A stretch of 64,000 bases of DNA from Sabethes cyaneus (Eukaryota; Arthropoda; Insecta; Diptera; Culicidae), in contig NC_071354.1 in assembly GCF_943734655.1 (NCBI RefSeq), positions 142,037,142-142,101,141 on the forward strand. The letters are read 5' to 3'. Under the pieces are notes generated by a model. The model was not told where the DNA came from. It saw nothing but the letters and a program-made list of their open reading frames with translations, and made no database searches. Numbering within the stretch: the stretch's first letter is position 1; every line of letters starts with the position of its first letter. Below are positions 11,224 through 22,112 of the stretch, in pieces. Both the position numbers and the translations under genes were made by a program.

Positions 11224-11898
11224 TTATTAGTTTAAACGCCAGTTCACAACGATATATTTTAGCAAAGTCAGTAAAAATAAATTTGCCATGGAAGTGTTGC
11301 AAGTTACTTTCAAAACTGAGTATTCCAGATATTAGAATCAGTTATCAGTTGTAGCAATCCAAGAAAAATATTAGCAGGAAAAATTTTTTACAAAAATTTT
11401 TTCACGACGGTGGAAAACTCTAAGGAAAAGTGCAGCGAAAACTGCTATTATCGTAAGCCTTGTATCTGGAAGCTAAATAGAAGTACAAAAGATTAAATAA
11501 GCGACTTTTTCATGGTCACCTAAATCGCTTGCAACGGAAACTTGAATCTAAACCAAAAGCGTCCTGGTATTATGTTAATAATTAATGAAAAATGACTGGT
11601 CTTCCTACGTCCATATCTAGTGGAGACGTAGAAACGTCGATAATAGATCAAATCCCCCTTTCGAGTAGAGTTCAGCAGGGTTTTCTTGAATGCACTAACC
11701 AGTCCACAAGTTATCATACATGCAGATGTGAATGTGCTGTCCTTACCTGATGTTGGTCCTCAATAACTTGATCTCAAGTGATATTGTTATAACAGTTCTT
11801 CGTGTGCCGGCCCCGATTGCATTCCAACCATTCTGCAAAAGAACTGCATCAATGCTATTCCACATGCAAAAACATTCGACTCTTCGTAGCTCACAGGG
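11224..11898. other. Non-coding AT-rich stretch
   Basis: Nothing was recognised between Helitron copy 1 and the foldback element. Short open frames show no family features. Confidence 0.35.
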
Positions 11899-12602
11899 GT
11901 TGTATAACATTTCGCCAAAGACCATATCGCGGAGTACCGTTTCGCGGAATACCATTTCGCGGAAAACATTTTCGCGGAAAGTACTATTTCGCGGAAAGTA
12001 CTATTTCGCGGAAATTACCAAAACGCCGAAAACCCTTTCGCGGAAGGTATACTATTCCGCGGAAAACCGTTTGGCGGAAAGAACCATTTCGCGGAAAACC
12101 GTTTGGCGGAAAATATCGTTTAGCGGGAAACATGTTAGTAGCAAACGTTTCCTAGATGATTCAGGGCGAGCCGGCCGCAGGTAACGGCGAGTGTTCGCCG
12201 GTGACCCGCCATCGGAAGCGCGGGCCACTGCGGGGGGCAGCCCCCCCCCCCCCCCCCCCGCAGAACTCACATCTGTCTAGGTCTATTCGGTTTCCTAGGT
12301 CTACTGACCTCTAGTTAGTTTTCCCTAGTCCTCGCATCGATTGAACTTTTGTTGAATATAAAGCGGCGAAGCCGCTTTTTGCCGCTTTCAAACTGAACAA
12401 GCAGTGGTTCTCCGCCAAATAGTACTTTCGGCGAAAATGTTATCCGCAAAATAGTAATTTCCGCAAAAATATTTTCCGCGAAATGGTACTTTACGCGAAA
12501 ATGTTTCCCGCGAAATGGTTTTCCGCGAAACAGTATATTCCGCGTTATGGTCATCCGCGAATTGGTGTTCCGCGAAATGGTATTCGGCGAAATGTTATAC
12601 AA
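11899..12602. mobile_element. Foldback element made of degenerate TTTCGCGGAA units
   Basis: The left end TGTATAACATTTCGCC (11899) is the reverse complement of the right end GGCGAAATGTTATACA (12587-12602). Both arms consist of many diverged 15-17-bp units around ACCATTTCGCGGAA, in opposite orientations (11905-12130 and 12416-12598). The core (12150-12415) includes a GC-rich segment, a run of about twenty C residues at 12240-12259 and a CTAGGTCTA-containing segment. Arms built of short tandem units are the defining feature of foldback-type transposons. Half of the structure recurs inside Helitron copy 2 at 39130-39400. No protein is encoded. Confidence 0.7.
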
Positions 12603-12884
12603 TCGGTCACAGGTGCTTTCCCTTAGTTGCTGAAAAAACTCTTACGTTTTTCCTTTTCTTAAGAAGGGATGTAAGCGTGCCGTATCTAATTAACGAGGAT
12701 ATACCGCATTGTGTGCCTCTTTGAAGCTTTTGTAACTTATTTGTTCTTGACTTTTATACACAGAAATGCGCGCCATACATCTCGTCAGATCACTTTGTCC
12801 TAAAGTGTTTTGTCCTAAAGTGATCAACTGCCGCCAACTGGGTATGTGGCATTCCCTTTTTTGCAATTCGTCATATGGATAAAC

Positions 12885-13037
12885 TACAGGGACTATAGAT
12901 TACAGAGGCGCCGAGACACCCAAAATCCGCTAAATTTTGAAACAAAACGGAGAGTACTATCATAAATAAAGGTAACTCTCCGCTTTCGTTCAAAATTTAG
13001 CGGTTTTAGAGTGTCTCTGTAAACTATAGTCTCTATA
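12885..13037. mobile_element. 153-bp MITE with 8-bp target duplication
   Basis: The ends are inverted: TACAGGGACTATAG on the left, and a right end whose complement reads TATAGAGACTATAG. The similarity continues inward for about 50 bp (CCGCTAAATTTTGAA both ways). It is flanked by GGATAAAC on both sides (12877-12884 and 13038-13045). An 8-bp duplication and TIRs fit the hAT superfamily, although other 8-bp-TSD superfamilies are possible. It sits against the 5' side of a SINE copy. Confidence 0.75.
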
Positions 13038-13044
13038 GGATAAA

Positions 13045-13270
13045 CCTCTTCCAGTTGGTTTCAAGGTGCCTAATAAGTTGGTGTCTAATAAGCCAGTCGT
13101 CGTATGTTCGAACATCGGCTGGGAGAGGTTGGTGTAGTCAATAGGATCGTAGTGACTGGCTTTGCAAATGTCCTGCACTCTAACAGCTGGCTGCGAAGTC
13201 TGTCGTATCAAAATAGAAGGTCAAGTTTCGATAACGGACTGTAGCACCTAGGTTTTGCTTTGCATCTGGA
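13045..13270 (+). mobile_element. tRNA-derived SINE, diverged copy
   Basis: It is co-linear with the better copy at 42635-42850. Both share a TCAATAGGA(T/C) segment, GTCCTG(C/T)AC, GCTGCGAAGTCT, a GGAAGGTCAA-like stretch and the final TGTAGCACCTAGG. The B box is seen as ATGTTCGAACAT; the A box region is degraded. It has no coding capacity. It would be transcribed by Pol III and mobilised by a LINE. A Feilai-type family is possible but not established. Confidence 0.65.
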
Positions 13271-14239
13271 TAAAGGCTCACAATTAGATGCTATTTTGTT
13301 ATCGTTCGTCGGTAATTTTACTTATTGTGTGAGAATGTGGGGCCTGATTATGTACAGATCGCTTAAAATCGGATCACATGGAGTGGTGAATACGGTCAAC
13401 GTTCAGCATTTCGACATGCAGTGAGCTCGGCAGTGGGCCATTCCACTGAACTGTCAAACTGAGCCAGGAAGTCGGCTGTGGGAAGAGTATTCCCCAGGAA
13501 CCGATCTAGAGTTGGCGAACCGAGAAGCGAGTCGGGAGTGTTAATCGAGACATCGAAGTGAACGAAACTTTTTCATTTGAGCGAGACGTTATAAAGTGAT
13601 TGGCGCGGCCACGTTAAAAAGAGCTTTTGTTCTTTAAGTTTCTTCGGCGACCTGGAACATCATCACTGACCATTCTTGAATGGACCCTCAAGGGCCTAAT
13701 CAGCACCGCAGACAACCAGTCCGGGACCACAGCAGACGTCGCCAAGACCGCTAATCTCGTCCTCACTACGCACCAGCGACTCGGTGATTGACCAGTGTTG
13801 TCGATCATACGGCCGATAGAAACAGTGGATTGGGGACTCATCGGCAACAGACCACAACAGGTGCTCCCATTATGGGCATACTCAACACTGTAGATATCGA
13901 TCTCGGGAAAACGAGATCACGGTAGGCGTCATCCAGTCTCCAGCTTTAAACGTAACTTCACGGAACCTCAACGGAGCGTCGAGTGATCCACTTTGTCACC
14001 CATTAGACGTCACCAGACCGTCATAAAATCTGGCCACACCAAACACGAACTGATAGGCGCTTCACTTGCATCGCAGGTCTACCGGTCGACCAACTAACGT
14101 GCAGCCAACAGTAACCACCCCCTCCGTTCATGTCGAATAAACTAACCACGTTAGGAACGTAGGTACGTTTTGTGTATAGGCCTAATCACACGTCGCCATC
14201 CGAAATCTCCTCCATAAGCACAACATCCTGGGATTTGGA
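13271..14239. other. Degenerate, mid-GC non-coding stretch, possibly LINE 5' sequence
   Basis: No intact frame is present. Composition is less AT-rich than the surroundings, and a LINE RT fragment follows in the plus direction, so this may be the remnant 5' UTR/ORF1 of that LINE. There is no motif to prove it. Confidence 0.3.
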
Positions 14240-14432
14240 AACGAAAGAGGCCTTCTGTGCTTACTTAACGCCTTCACGGCTCCCAGACCAGCTTTGGCAG
14301 CTTCCACTTCTGGGTTGCTACGACTTCCCAAGGCAAAAATTTATAATTCATACTGATCTGTCAGCTGCATTTGACAAAACGAATCACGAAATAGCGTTGG
14401 CTAAATTCGATAGATTAGGAAGCCACTAGCTT
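14240..14432 (+). pseudogene. LINE RT fragment (catalytic Asp block)
   Basis: The frame ending at 14429 contains IHTDLSAAFDKTNHEIALAK and FDRLG, which is the RT block with the first catalytic Asp (TDLSAAFD) of Jockey/CR1-like LINEs. Only about 60 residues are recognisable. No YADD block follows; AT-rich unrelated DNA begins at about 14450. It is an isolated, dead fragment. Confidence 0.65.
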
Positions 14433-14997
14433 GTCTATTCTACTAGCTGCGTTCGTCACGAGACGCAGAGCCTTGGGCTTAAACGTCTTTCTAAGACTTT
14501 CCGAGCAGGAGCAAAGAGCAAAATGATATCAAAATGTGTTATGGAATCGAATTATATCAAAATTTGGTCTTGTTTTGGTATGCCAGCCTCCTTTAAGGCC
14601 AAAAGAATAACTACTTGTGTAATTTGAATAACAAAGCAATAACATGACTGTATTCAGGGTTTAGTATAGCATATTTTAGTATTATTATTAAGGTATTGAA
14701 TAACAAATGCAGTAGCATATGAGATATTAAAAATCATTTTATAAAATATTTATGATCTGAAATCTCTTTAATCAATAAAAAAAAAATTATAAAATATATC
14801 GAATGTCATTTTAAGATCAAAAAAAGAGATGATAACAAAATCAGTTATTAAACTCATCCTACAACCACTGTTTAAAATATCTACTCAATAACAAAATGTG
14901 TTATCAATGTATCTCCATATCTATTCAATAACAAAATATAGCATTATAACACAGTTTGATATTGTTTTTATATTATTTTGCTCTTCACTCCTGCTCG
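14433..14997. other. AT-rich non-coding stretch
   Basis: Short direct motifs ATAACAAAATGTGTTAT-like recur (around 14520, 14890 and 14930). Nothing else was recognised. Confidence 0.35.
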
Positions 14998-15102
14998 GGT
15001 TGACCCTTCTTTATCGACAGACTTTGCAGCCGACTGTTTGAGTACAGGACAATTATGACTGTCTTGTTAGACTAACATTGTATCTCGAAGCTAACTGAGA
15101 GG
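14998..15102 (-). mobile_element. tRNA-derived SINE fragment, reverse orientation
   Basis: The segment GACTTTGCAGCCGACTGTTT followed by GAGTACAGGACAATT is the complement of the central SINE segment at 42730-42790. The far end, ...CTAACTGAGAGG, is the complement of the SINE 5' end CCTCTCAGTT at 42636. An internal deletion removes the A and B boxes. Confidence 0.65.
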
Positions 15103-15516
15103 AGGTAATTTTCAATGCAAGCGTTTTGGTAGAGGATGTTGCAGGGACAGCCTAATTTACTTGGCATTTTGTAGTATTTTGCTTGTACTTTTACATAGGT
15201 AATAAATGGCTTGCACGTTGTTGCATGTTTGGGAGTTATTGCTATTGAAAGTTGTACTATTATTACAAGAAATTTTTAATTTTCTTTGCAAATATTAACC
15301 CATTAAGCCCCACACTTTTCCCAGCAGGGTTAGAAAGTTGAAACTTTCAGGAAAATTCTCTTTTAGGTCAACTAAGAAAAAGCCGCTAACATGTATTTTT
15401 AATTTTGAGTCAAAATTAAAAACTGAATCACCGATATTTTTAAAAATAAATTTATTAGCTAAAAACCCAATATTGTCAATGACAACCGCAGAGGGACCAA
15501 CCGTAAGCCGTACGAT

Positions 15517-17030
15517 TAGGGCTGTCTAACCGGTAGTACCGGTAGTACCGAAACCGGTAATACCGGCCAGTTTTTGGATACCGAAATACCGGTTTTGGAA
15601 AGGCAAAAAACCGGTATTTCCGGTATTTTCTAATATCCTAGTTTTTTTAGTTTCCTTATTCAAAGAAGAACTAAGTTTGATAAAAGATTGTAAAACTCAT
15701 AGAAAAACAACTTCGTGTTAATGCTGACGAGATTCTTCGACTACTAGCAATGAATAGGGTGAAACTGTGGGTCAAATAATTATAGCTCTTGAGCCCGTTT
15801 AAGGCACAGTACAGCATCTTTGCTGTATGTTTCATGCAAATGTTTCAGTGTATAAGCCAGACGTCACGTTTCAATTTATTTTTGAACAATTGACTTGATA
15901 CATGTGTACAAGCCACCAAACTATTCGAAGCTCTCACTTAACGAATTTAGGAAACAAGATCAGAGCCCGTCGCTTACAATAGTAAATACAATAGTCACTC
16001 AACAATGAAGTAATGAAACTTCAGTTTCAACTGTAGCAACGCCGATTCGTTTCAAAACTGACTTCAACCATGAAACCATTTTCACTTCACCATGACGACC
16101 GGTTTCATTTGTACCTATATAGAAAAATACAAATGAAACTTTAAAACCGGTCGTCATGGTGAAGTGTTAATAACTCAAATATTCACTAGAAGGCCAACAA
16201 CTTTGAATTTACTTAACATCGATAAATCGTGCCTGGCTGCCAGTCGTCGTCATTTGATACAGTCACTAACTTCAGCTGAAGTTTGCTTGAAACGTTCTGT
16301 TCAACAAATGAAACAAGTGACTTCATGTATGAAGCGAAGGTACGAGAAAGTCAGCTTCATTTATTTGGTTCGACGATGCCGGTCCGTGATTAGAATATGG
16401 GAATTTTCGCGCTTTTTGAGTATTCTTGGCGTCAAAGGATCTACCAGGAAATAATTTAGAATATTTTTCAAGTCTTTCATGTAATATATTGATTAAACAA
16501 GTAGATGAAATCTCCAAGCCACTATCTACGAAGAGTGGGATTAAAAGCAGAGATGAGAAGGTATCTGTGCACGATGATGCAAGGGCTCCGGTTTAGGGAT
16601 AGAGGAAAAATTCGTGAAGAGACTGTAAGAGACCAGTGCATTTATTATGCTGGAAACTGCAATACGGAGATTTTTTGAAAATAGTTAAAAGTGGGTTTTC
16701 CTACTATAAATTTGAAGAAATGATAGGAAAATTCCTGATGCGCTTAAAGCCGTTCGTCAGACTTCGATGAAAGCGGAAGTTTCTTCAATTGTTAGAAGCG
16801 TTGGCAACAAAATTCGTTTTACCAAAGGAAATAAATCGCTAAGCGTATTATTGCTGCCTTAATACTATTTTGCAAAGCAACAATACTGAAGTAATAGTTT
16901 AAAAACAAAGATATTTACTGAAAAACATCAACATTTCTATTTATTGCGAATAATCTGCCAATACCGGTATTTTCTACGCTAATACCGAAATACCGGTTTT
17001 CACCAAAAGTGCTCAATACCGACAGCCCTA
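15517..17030. mobile_element. hAT-like element with ACCGGT-rich ends, nested
   Basis: The terminal inverted repeats are TAGGGCTGTC and GACAGCCCTA. Just inside each end lie clustered copies of ACCGGTA/TACCGGT (15530-15640 and 16960-17015), as in hAT elements with repeated subterminal boxes. No clear 8-bp duplication is visible at the present borders, so the assignment rests on the TIR and boxes. The interior (15640-16960) has only short frames. A remnant of transposase near 16730-16850 is conceivable but not shown. Confidence 0.6.
16083..16166. repeat. Perfect 23-bp-stem hairpin
   Basis: CACTTCACCATGACGACCGG plus TTT on the left is repeated as an exact reverse complement ending GGTGAAGTG at 16166. 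A second inner match (CATTTGTA and TACAAATG) extends the fold around a loop near 16115-16128. It lies inside the hAT-like element. Its size resembles a small hairpin RNA precursor, but there is no evidence of transcription. Confidence 0.8.
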
Positions 17031-17710
17031 ATTTTGACCCTGTGTTCCGCAACGCTGGGCGTTAAGGGTATACCGTTTTTGCATACCTTCACTATTATGC
17101 ATATAAATCCTTCATACTTTTTTATCGTTAAATCAAACTTGGGAAACATCTGCAGCGAACGAACGAAAACAAACGTTCCCGTTGCAAATTTTAAATATCC
17201 TTTCTTCCTAGCGTTGCGTTTTCGCAACGCAAAACTTAGAACCTTTCTTAAAATTACAAAAGTAATCAAAATTATGAAACAAACTTTTAATTGTCAAGCA
17301 ACCGATTCTTACTAACACTGATTAATAGGTCAGCCGTAAATAGAGATAAAATCGAGTTATATGAGCATTTTTCCTGAACTGTCTGAAAAATAGCAAAACC
17401 TGTTGTTTTGTCACAGCTGTAATTATGCTACATGTAACATTTGACCTTTGAGCAAAAACAGGTCGATTAGATTTTTTTCCAATCTTTCTTTGTTTCTCAG
17501 GGTCCAAGTTGATATCTTAAACAATCGAATGAAAGTGCGTTGCGTTTTCGCAACGCTGGCTGGGAGGAAATGGGTTAACAATAACAAGTTACCATATTTT
17601 GGAATAGTGTGTAATTAGACTGCCTCAAAATATTTATCAAACATGTCAAATATGTAAAAACCCTACAGAAAAAACAGTGATCAAAAGCAAGCTTGATTTT
17701 CGTGGAGTTT

Positions 17711-19400
17711 CTAAAAAAAAATCAGAGGGGTTGTGTACAGGACACGACCGCATATATAGGTGACGCAGGACTACGTAAGACTCTTTGTAGTGATAGTAGC
17801 ATGTATTCATGCTTGTAATATGGTTTTGCAGAGTGCATATGTATTGGAGAGCTGTTGGGCAGGCAAAAGTGACAGCTCCATATAAATTGTACGGGTTGGA
17901 AAGGGCGAGATTTTTTAAATAATTTCATTTCTTCATTTAAAACAGAAATTACTATTTGCGTTCTATGTATAGCAAGGTAATATATCTGTTTACTAAATAA
18001 CAAATCTATTTTCAACCAACAAGCTAAAATGCGGTAGAATTGATCAAAAATGTAACTATTAACTATGTTAGCGGGATAAAACTAACCAAATATCTATAAC
18101 CAGCGATTGCTTTCGGCCAAGAAAACAATAAATTATACTAAAATCAATGCTACATTCAGTTGTTTCGAACTTGACCTATGCGGCATGCTGCATCCGAAAG
18201 TTGTATTTTTGGGTCACCGATTCAATGCTAATTCACTGAAATATTAGTTGCTAAATGTGAACATATATATCGGCATACAATTCTTGGTTAATTTAAACAT
18301 TAATTATTTCGAATGTATAAATAGTTTAAGAAAAAATGATCATTTTATCCAACGCGTTTTTGCTGCATCGAATAGGAAAAGATGCAATGTGTGCCTAACA
18401 GACGTCTTGCATGTGTGTGTAGCAAGCCCTATTATTCGATTCTTCATGTATACGTGCTATATGCAACATATATACATGCTACATGCGTTGTATGTAACAT
18501 TTATCAAAGTAGTAACATTGCATACGTTCAATTCTCAAAAGATTGTGCATTTGAATACAATTTAACAAAATCAAGAACACAAACTATTGATTTCCTGCTA
18601 CCTTACTGAAATTAAAGATTGATTTATTACCCATGGTTCCTCACGTTGAAGGGATTTTACCAATTCAATTCTATTTTGTCAACAGTACATCTTTTCACTA
18701 CACTTCTAATGAAACGGCAAGCATGCGTATTCATACAGAGTCATATTATAACCGAACACTACAGCTGTAGCACATTTTTCCAACACAGATATCAAATTCG
18801 CCGAGGTTTAATCGTCTCGCAGTAAAGAATTTGCGATCTGTTGGGACAATGAACTTGCGCCATTTTTTCTGGCACACTTTCCTAACACAGACATCAAATT
18901 GGACTAGGTTTAATCGCGTTCGTAAGAAATCTGTTGGCATGAGGGGGCTTTGTCACTCTCTCTGGCGTACTTCCCAAGCAAGGACATCAAAATGGTCTAG
19001 GTTTAACCGCAGTGTGAAGAAATCTTGTTGAAATAAGGGAACTTTGTCACTTGTTTTGGCTTACTTCCCAAGCACAGATATCAAATTGGTATAGGTTTAG
19101 ATCATCGTAAAGAATCTTCCAACCAATTACGAAGCGAGAATTCTGGTAAACCATAGGCTCATTATTTTCAATTTTTCAATAGTTCAACATCAAGAATCTA
19201 TACTTTTCTTCATTTGTGTCAATTCTTAGAAGGTTTTCCGATCGATTGGTGTAAGAATATTAAAAATCGACCGAAAACCGCTGAGCTATTAGCGCTCAAA
19301 ACCTTTCATTTTTCGTGACGCTCGCATTTTTCGATTTTTTGGAATGACACCCTATCTCAAAACTTGCCGTAAGACGTAGTCCTACGTCAAAAGCTGTTTC
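17711..19400 (+). mobile_element. Dispersed repeat E1, copy A (with 75-bp tandem modules)
   Basis: The left end has AGGGGTTGTGTACAGGACAC and, 30 bp in, GACGCAGGACTACGTAAG. The right end has CCGTAAGACGTAGTCCTACG followed by TC, the inverted counterpart. From about 18770 to 19120 four diverged modules of roughly 75 bp occur in tandem, each with an ACACAGATATCAAATT-like box followed by GGTTTAA and an AGAAAT/AGAATT box. Four other places in the window hold parts of the same family (43388-43515, 51842-53990, 55283-58290 and 59605-59720). No transposase was seen. Superfamily unknown. Confidence 0.6.
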
Positions 19401-19749
19401 TTATCACTACAACTACATTAGATAGAATGTTGCTTTCTTTAGCAAAGTTCTGTATTATAACTTTGTAGAACATTGCTTTGCTCTATTTCTTATTGTTTAA
19501 AAAATAAATTTTCTATTGTAAATTTGAGGGGATTAATCAAAGAATCATTCGTATCATTAGAAAGAGCGCGTTACGGTGTTATGTAGGATTCGCAAGGTGC
19601 AAACTTGCACTCACCCACTAAAACCTCTATCTTTCCAATACCCCTGCCGGGACCACCGTCAAATATTACTTCGAAAGGAAATACGCACTCTAAGCACTCC
19701 ACCTACGCTGGCTACTAAAAAGCAGCGTCTTTGGTTATAAACGTCATTA
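19401..19749. other. Non-coding stretch
   Basis: No recognisable protein, repeat end or RNA gene. Confidence 0.3.
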
Positions 19750-19860
19750 GGACCTAACCCGTCTTTATCGACAGATTTCTCAGCCGGTTAAATATTAGAG
19801 TACAAGACAATTACAGGGTTAGTGCAACGATCCTACTGTCACCGCCCTTGTCACCGTCTT
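19750..19860 (-). mobile_element. tRNA-derived SINE fragment, reverse orientation
   Basis: CAGCCGGTTAAATATTAGAG followed by TACAAGACAATTACAGG and TGCAACGATCCTACTG is the complement of the central SINE region of the copies at 13045 and 42635. It has neither the tRNA-like head nor the tail. Confidence 0.55.
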
Positions 19861-20619
19861 ATCGACGACGCTGCACGCACGGTGTTCGGCACAGATTTAC
19901 AGAATTTGTAGAGTTCTCAATTTGTAGAAACTCTTCAACCTTTGTGTGGCCCTTAAAAGGACCGATTGTTTGATTATCATAACTCCAGCTTGCAATAAAC
20001 TTGCAGTAACGCACTTTGTAAGCGTGATTTTCTTTTAGGTAAACTGGCGTACCGATAACCGCAAACCAGCCACGGCTTATTGCAGCGAGACAACCGGAAA
20101 GCCTCAGCAGCTATGCGATTTAAAATATCATCGACGAAGCCGTTAGTGACGGTAATGAGTCACCATAAAATACCAGTCCGGGTGGCCAGCGGCAAGTGAG
20201 GTGGGATAATTCTTAGACGGTCCCAGACATGCCGATAAGATGTTGGCAGTAACTCAGCTAGCGTTTGAATAATGCTGTTCGCCGGCTTACTTTTTGTTAT
20301 ATATCAGAGCAATCGACAAGAATCGGTTGTGCTACGTAGATAACGGAATGGCGTAATTTAAAAAATGAATGTCCGACCCATTTTTCATGGTCCGTTATTC
20401 CATCGCCTACGTTGAACAAACTGGAGCATTTCAATTTCAGTCTGGACAAAGGCGGCAAAGTTAAAGTCCGTTTTAAATTGTGCTCGTGTTGTTCACCTTT
20501 CGCTGTCAAAGAGAAATAACGCTACGCATTACTGTAGCTGTACTCGTTTATTTAGCATTTTTGATGGATAAATTTGTGCTGCTAAAGAAAACCGTGAGGA
20601 AAGCCATAAGTTCCAAGTT
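19861..20619. other. Non-coding stretch
   Basis: Mixed composition with no recognised element. It ends at the 3' edge of the RTE remnant. Confidence 0.3.
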
Positions 20620-21780
20620 TCCTAAGTTTCACCAATTACCACGTCGTCAGCAAAGCAGATAAATTGACTGGATTTATTGAAAATCGTGCTCCGCATTTCG
20701 ATCGCCGCTCGTCTTATCACACCTTCAAGCGCAATGTTGAATAGCAGGTAGGAAAGACCATCTCCTTGTCGAAGTCCTCTGCTAGATTCCAATGGTTCCG
20801 ACAATCCACCCGAGATTCTCACACAGCACTGGATCCCATCCATCGCAGCCATGATAAGTCTAGTAAGCTAACCCGGAAAGCCGTTTTCGTCCAAAATTTT
20901 CCATAGCTCTTGTCGATTTACGCTATCATATGCGGCTTTGAAATCGATGAACAGGTGATGCGTGGGGACTCGGAAGTCGCGGCGCTTCTGGAGGATCTGC
21001 CGCCGGGTGAAGATTTGGTCCGTTGAAGACCGACCCTCCATGAAGCCGGCGTGGTAACTTCCCACAAATCAATTGGCCATTGGCGATACTCGATAGAAGA
21101 TGACTTGGGACAGCACTTTGTAGGCGGCATTCAGAATAGTGATCGCTCGGTAGCTCTCACAATCCAGCTTATCGCCTTCTTGTAGATAGGGCAGATAATC
21201 TCGTCTTTCCACTCCTCCGGCAGTCGTTCCGTATCCCAAATCCCAGCTGTTCGAGTTCTTCGCACTCCTTCTCCTCTTGGTGGCGCTTCTTCTCCTAGAA
21301 GAGTCGGGTTTGCTGCCTCCGCTTCTATTTGTATCGCTCCACATTCTAACGAGTGGCTCTACGCAGCTTTTGTACTCGCGCTGCGTTCGTCTCAGCCAAT
21401 TTCTGCTGGCGTTCCTCGTCAAACCATTCGTTACGTCGTTTCGGTGCCACACGGCCTAGGACGTTCTCCGCTTCGCTGTTAATAGCTGTTTTCACGGCAT
21501 ACCAACAGTCCTCAAGAGGGGCTTCATCCAGCTCACCCTCTTCCGGCAGCACGGTTTCAAGAAATAACGCGTAGCTTTCGGCGACATCCGGTTGCTTCAG
21601 CCGCGCTAGATTATACCGTGGCGGGCGCCGGTGTCGTAAGTTGTTCACAATAGATAGATTTTGACGTATCCTTACCATCACTAGGTAGTGATCCGAATCG
21701 CTGTTAGCGCCCGGATAGGTTCTGACGTCGATAATGTCTGAAAAGTGCCGACCATCTATCAAAACGTACAGAGCGCGGAT
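20620..21780 (-). pseudogene. RTE (JAM1-like) LINE remnant: endonuclease end to RT palm
   Basis: Read from 21780 downwards. It opens with the end of the endonuclease, MIDGRHFSDIIDVRTY and a DSDHYLV box (catalytic Asp-His). A linker with NEWFDEERQQKLAE follows, then RT pieces including ITILNAAYKVLSQVIFYR, the GSYHAGFMEGRSSTDQIFTR block, FIDFKAAYDSVNRQELW (first catalytic Asp), RGLRQGDGLSYLLFNIALEG and CFADDVVIG at about 20630. The order is complete, but at least four frameshifts and stops separate the pieces. The thumb and 3' end are missing. It is probably dead. The family encodes an APE-type endonuclease plus RT. Confidence 0.85.
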
Positions 21781-22008
21781 TTTTAGTTAGACAATGCCTA
21801 ACATTTTTCAATTCTTTTAAAGTTTATAAGAGAAACAAGTTAGCCCCTGTACTGTATTGGATTTTTAGAAAAATTTCCAATCGACTGATACCAATATCTC
21901 TATAATCTATTGTGGGATGACTGAATTCTAAGCGTGCAAACTATAACCACTTGTCGTAACACGTTCCATCTTCGTTTTTCTAAAGTGCACCCCAATATAG
22001 TAATTAAA

Positions 22009-22029
22009 GACGTAGTCCTACGTCAAAAG
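22009..22029. repeat. GACGTAGTCCTACGTC palindrome (E1 end signature)
   Basis: AAGACGTAGTCCTACGTCAA matches the inner terminal palindrome of E1 copies at 19372, 43491 and 55292. No further E1 sequence is clear on either side, so this is an eroded end or solo remnant. Confidence 0.45.
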
Positions 22030-22074
22030 CGAAAGTACCGCATTTTTATTTAGCAACTTTCAAGCATGCTGGAC

Positions 22075-22112
22075 CGAACTGCAGAGCTGGTGCAACGATC
22101 CTATTAATAACC
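22075..22112 (-). mobile_element. Short SINE fragment
   Basis: CTGCAGAGCTGGTGCAACGA followed by TCCTATT is the complement of AATAGGATCG...GCTTTGCA in the SINE copy at 13045-13270. It is short and low-confidence. Confidence 0.35.

Larger units (their letters stand above)
15295..17578. mobile_element. piggyBac-like TTAA element, non-autonomous
   Basis: It starts TTAACCCATTAAG and ends TGGGTTAA, giving a TTAA target on both sides with CCC/GGG ends, the arrangement of piggyBac-type elements. A second shared box, CCCAGC, lies a few bases inside each end. The right half carries the perfect inverted motif GCGTTGCGTTTTCGCAACGC twice (near 17216 and 17538) and a related half at about 17047, possibly subterminal binding sites. 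No transposase frame was found. A hAT-like element occupies most of the interior (15517-17030). Confidence 0.6.

Noticed and set aside
13421..13860. LTR retrotransposon leader or LTR
   Set aside because: No paired LTR, primer-binding site or TG...CA border could be found; left as unclassified.
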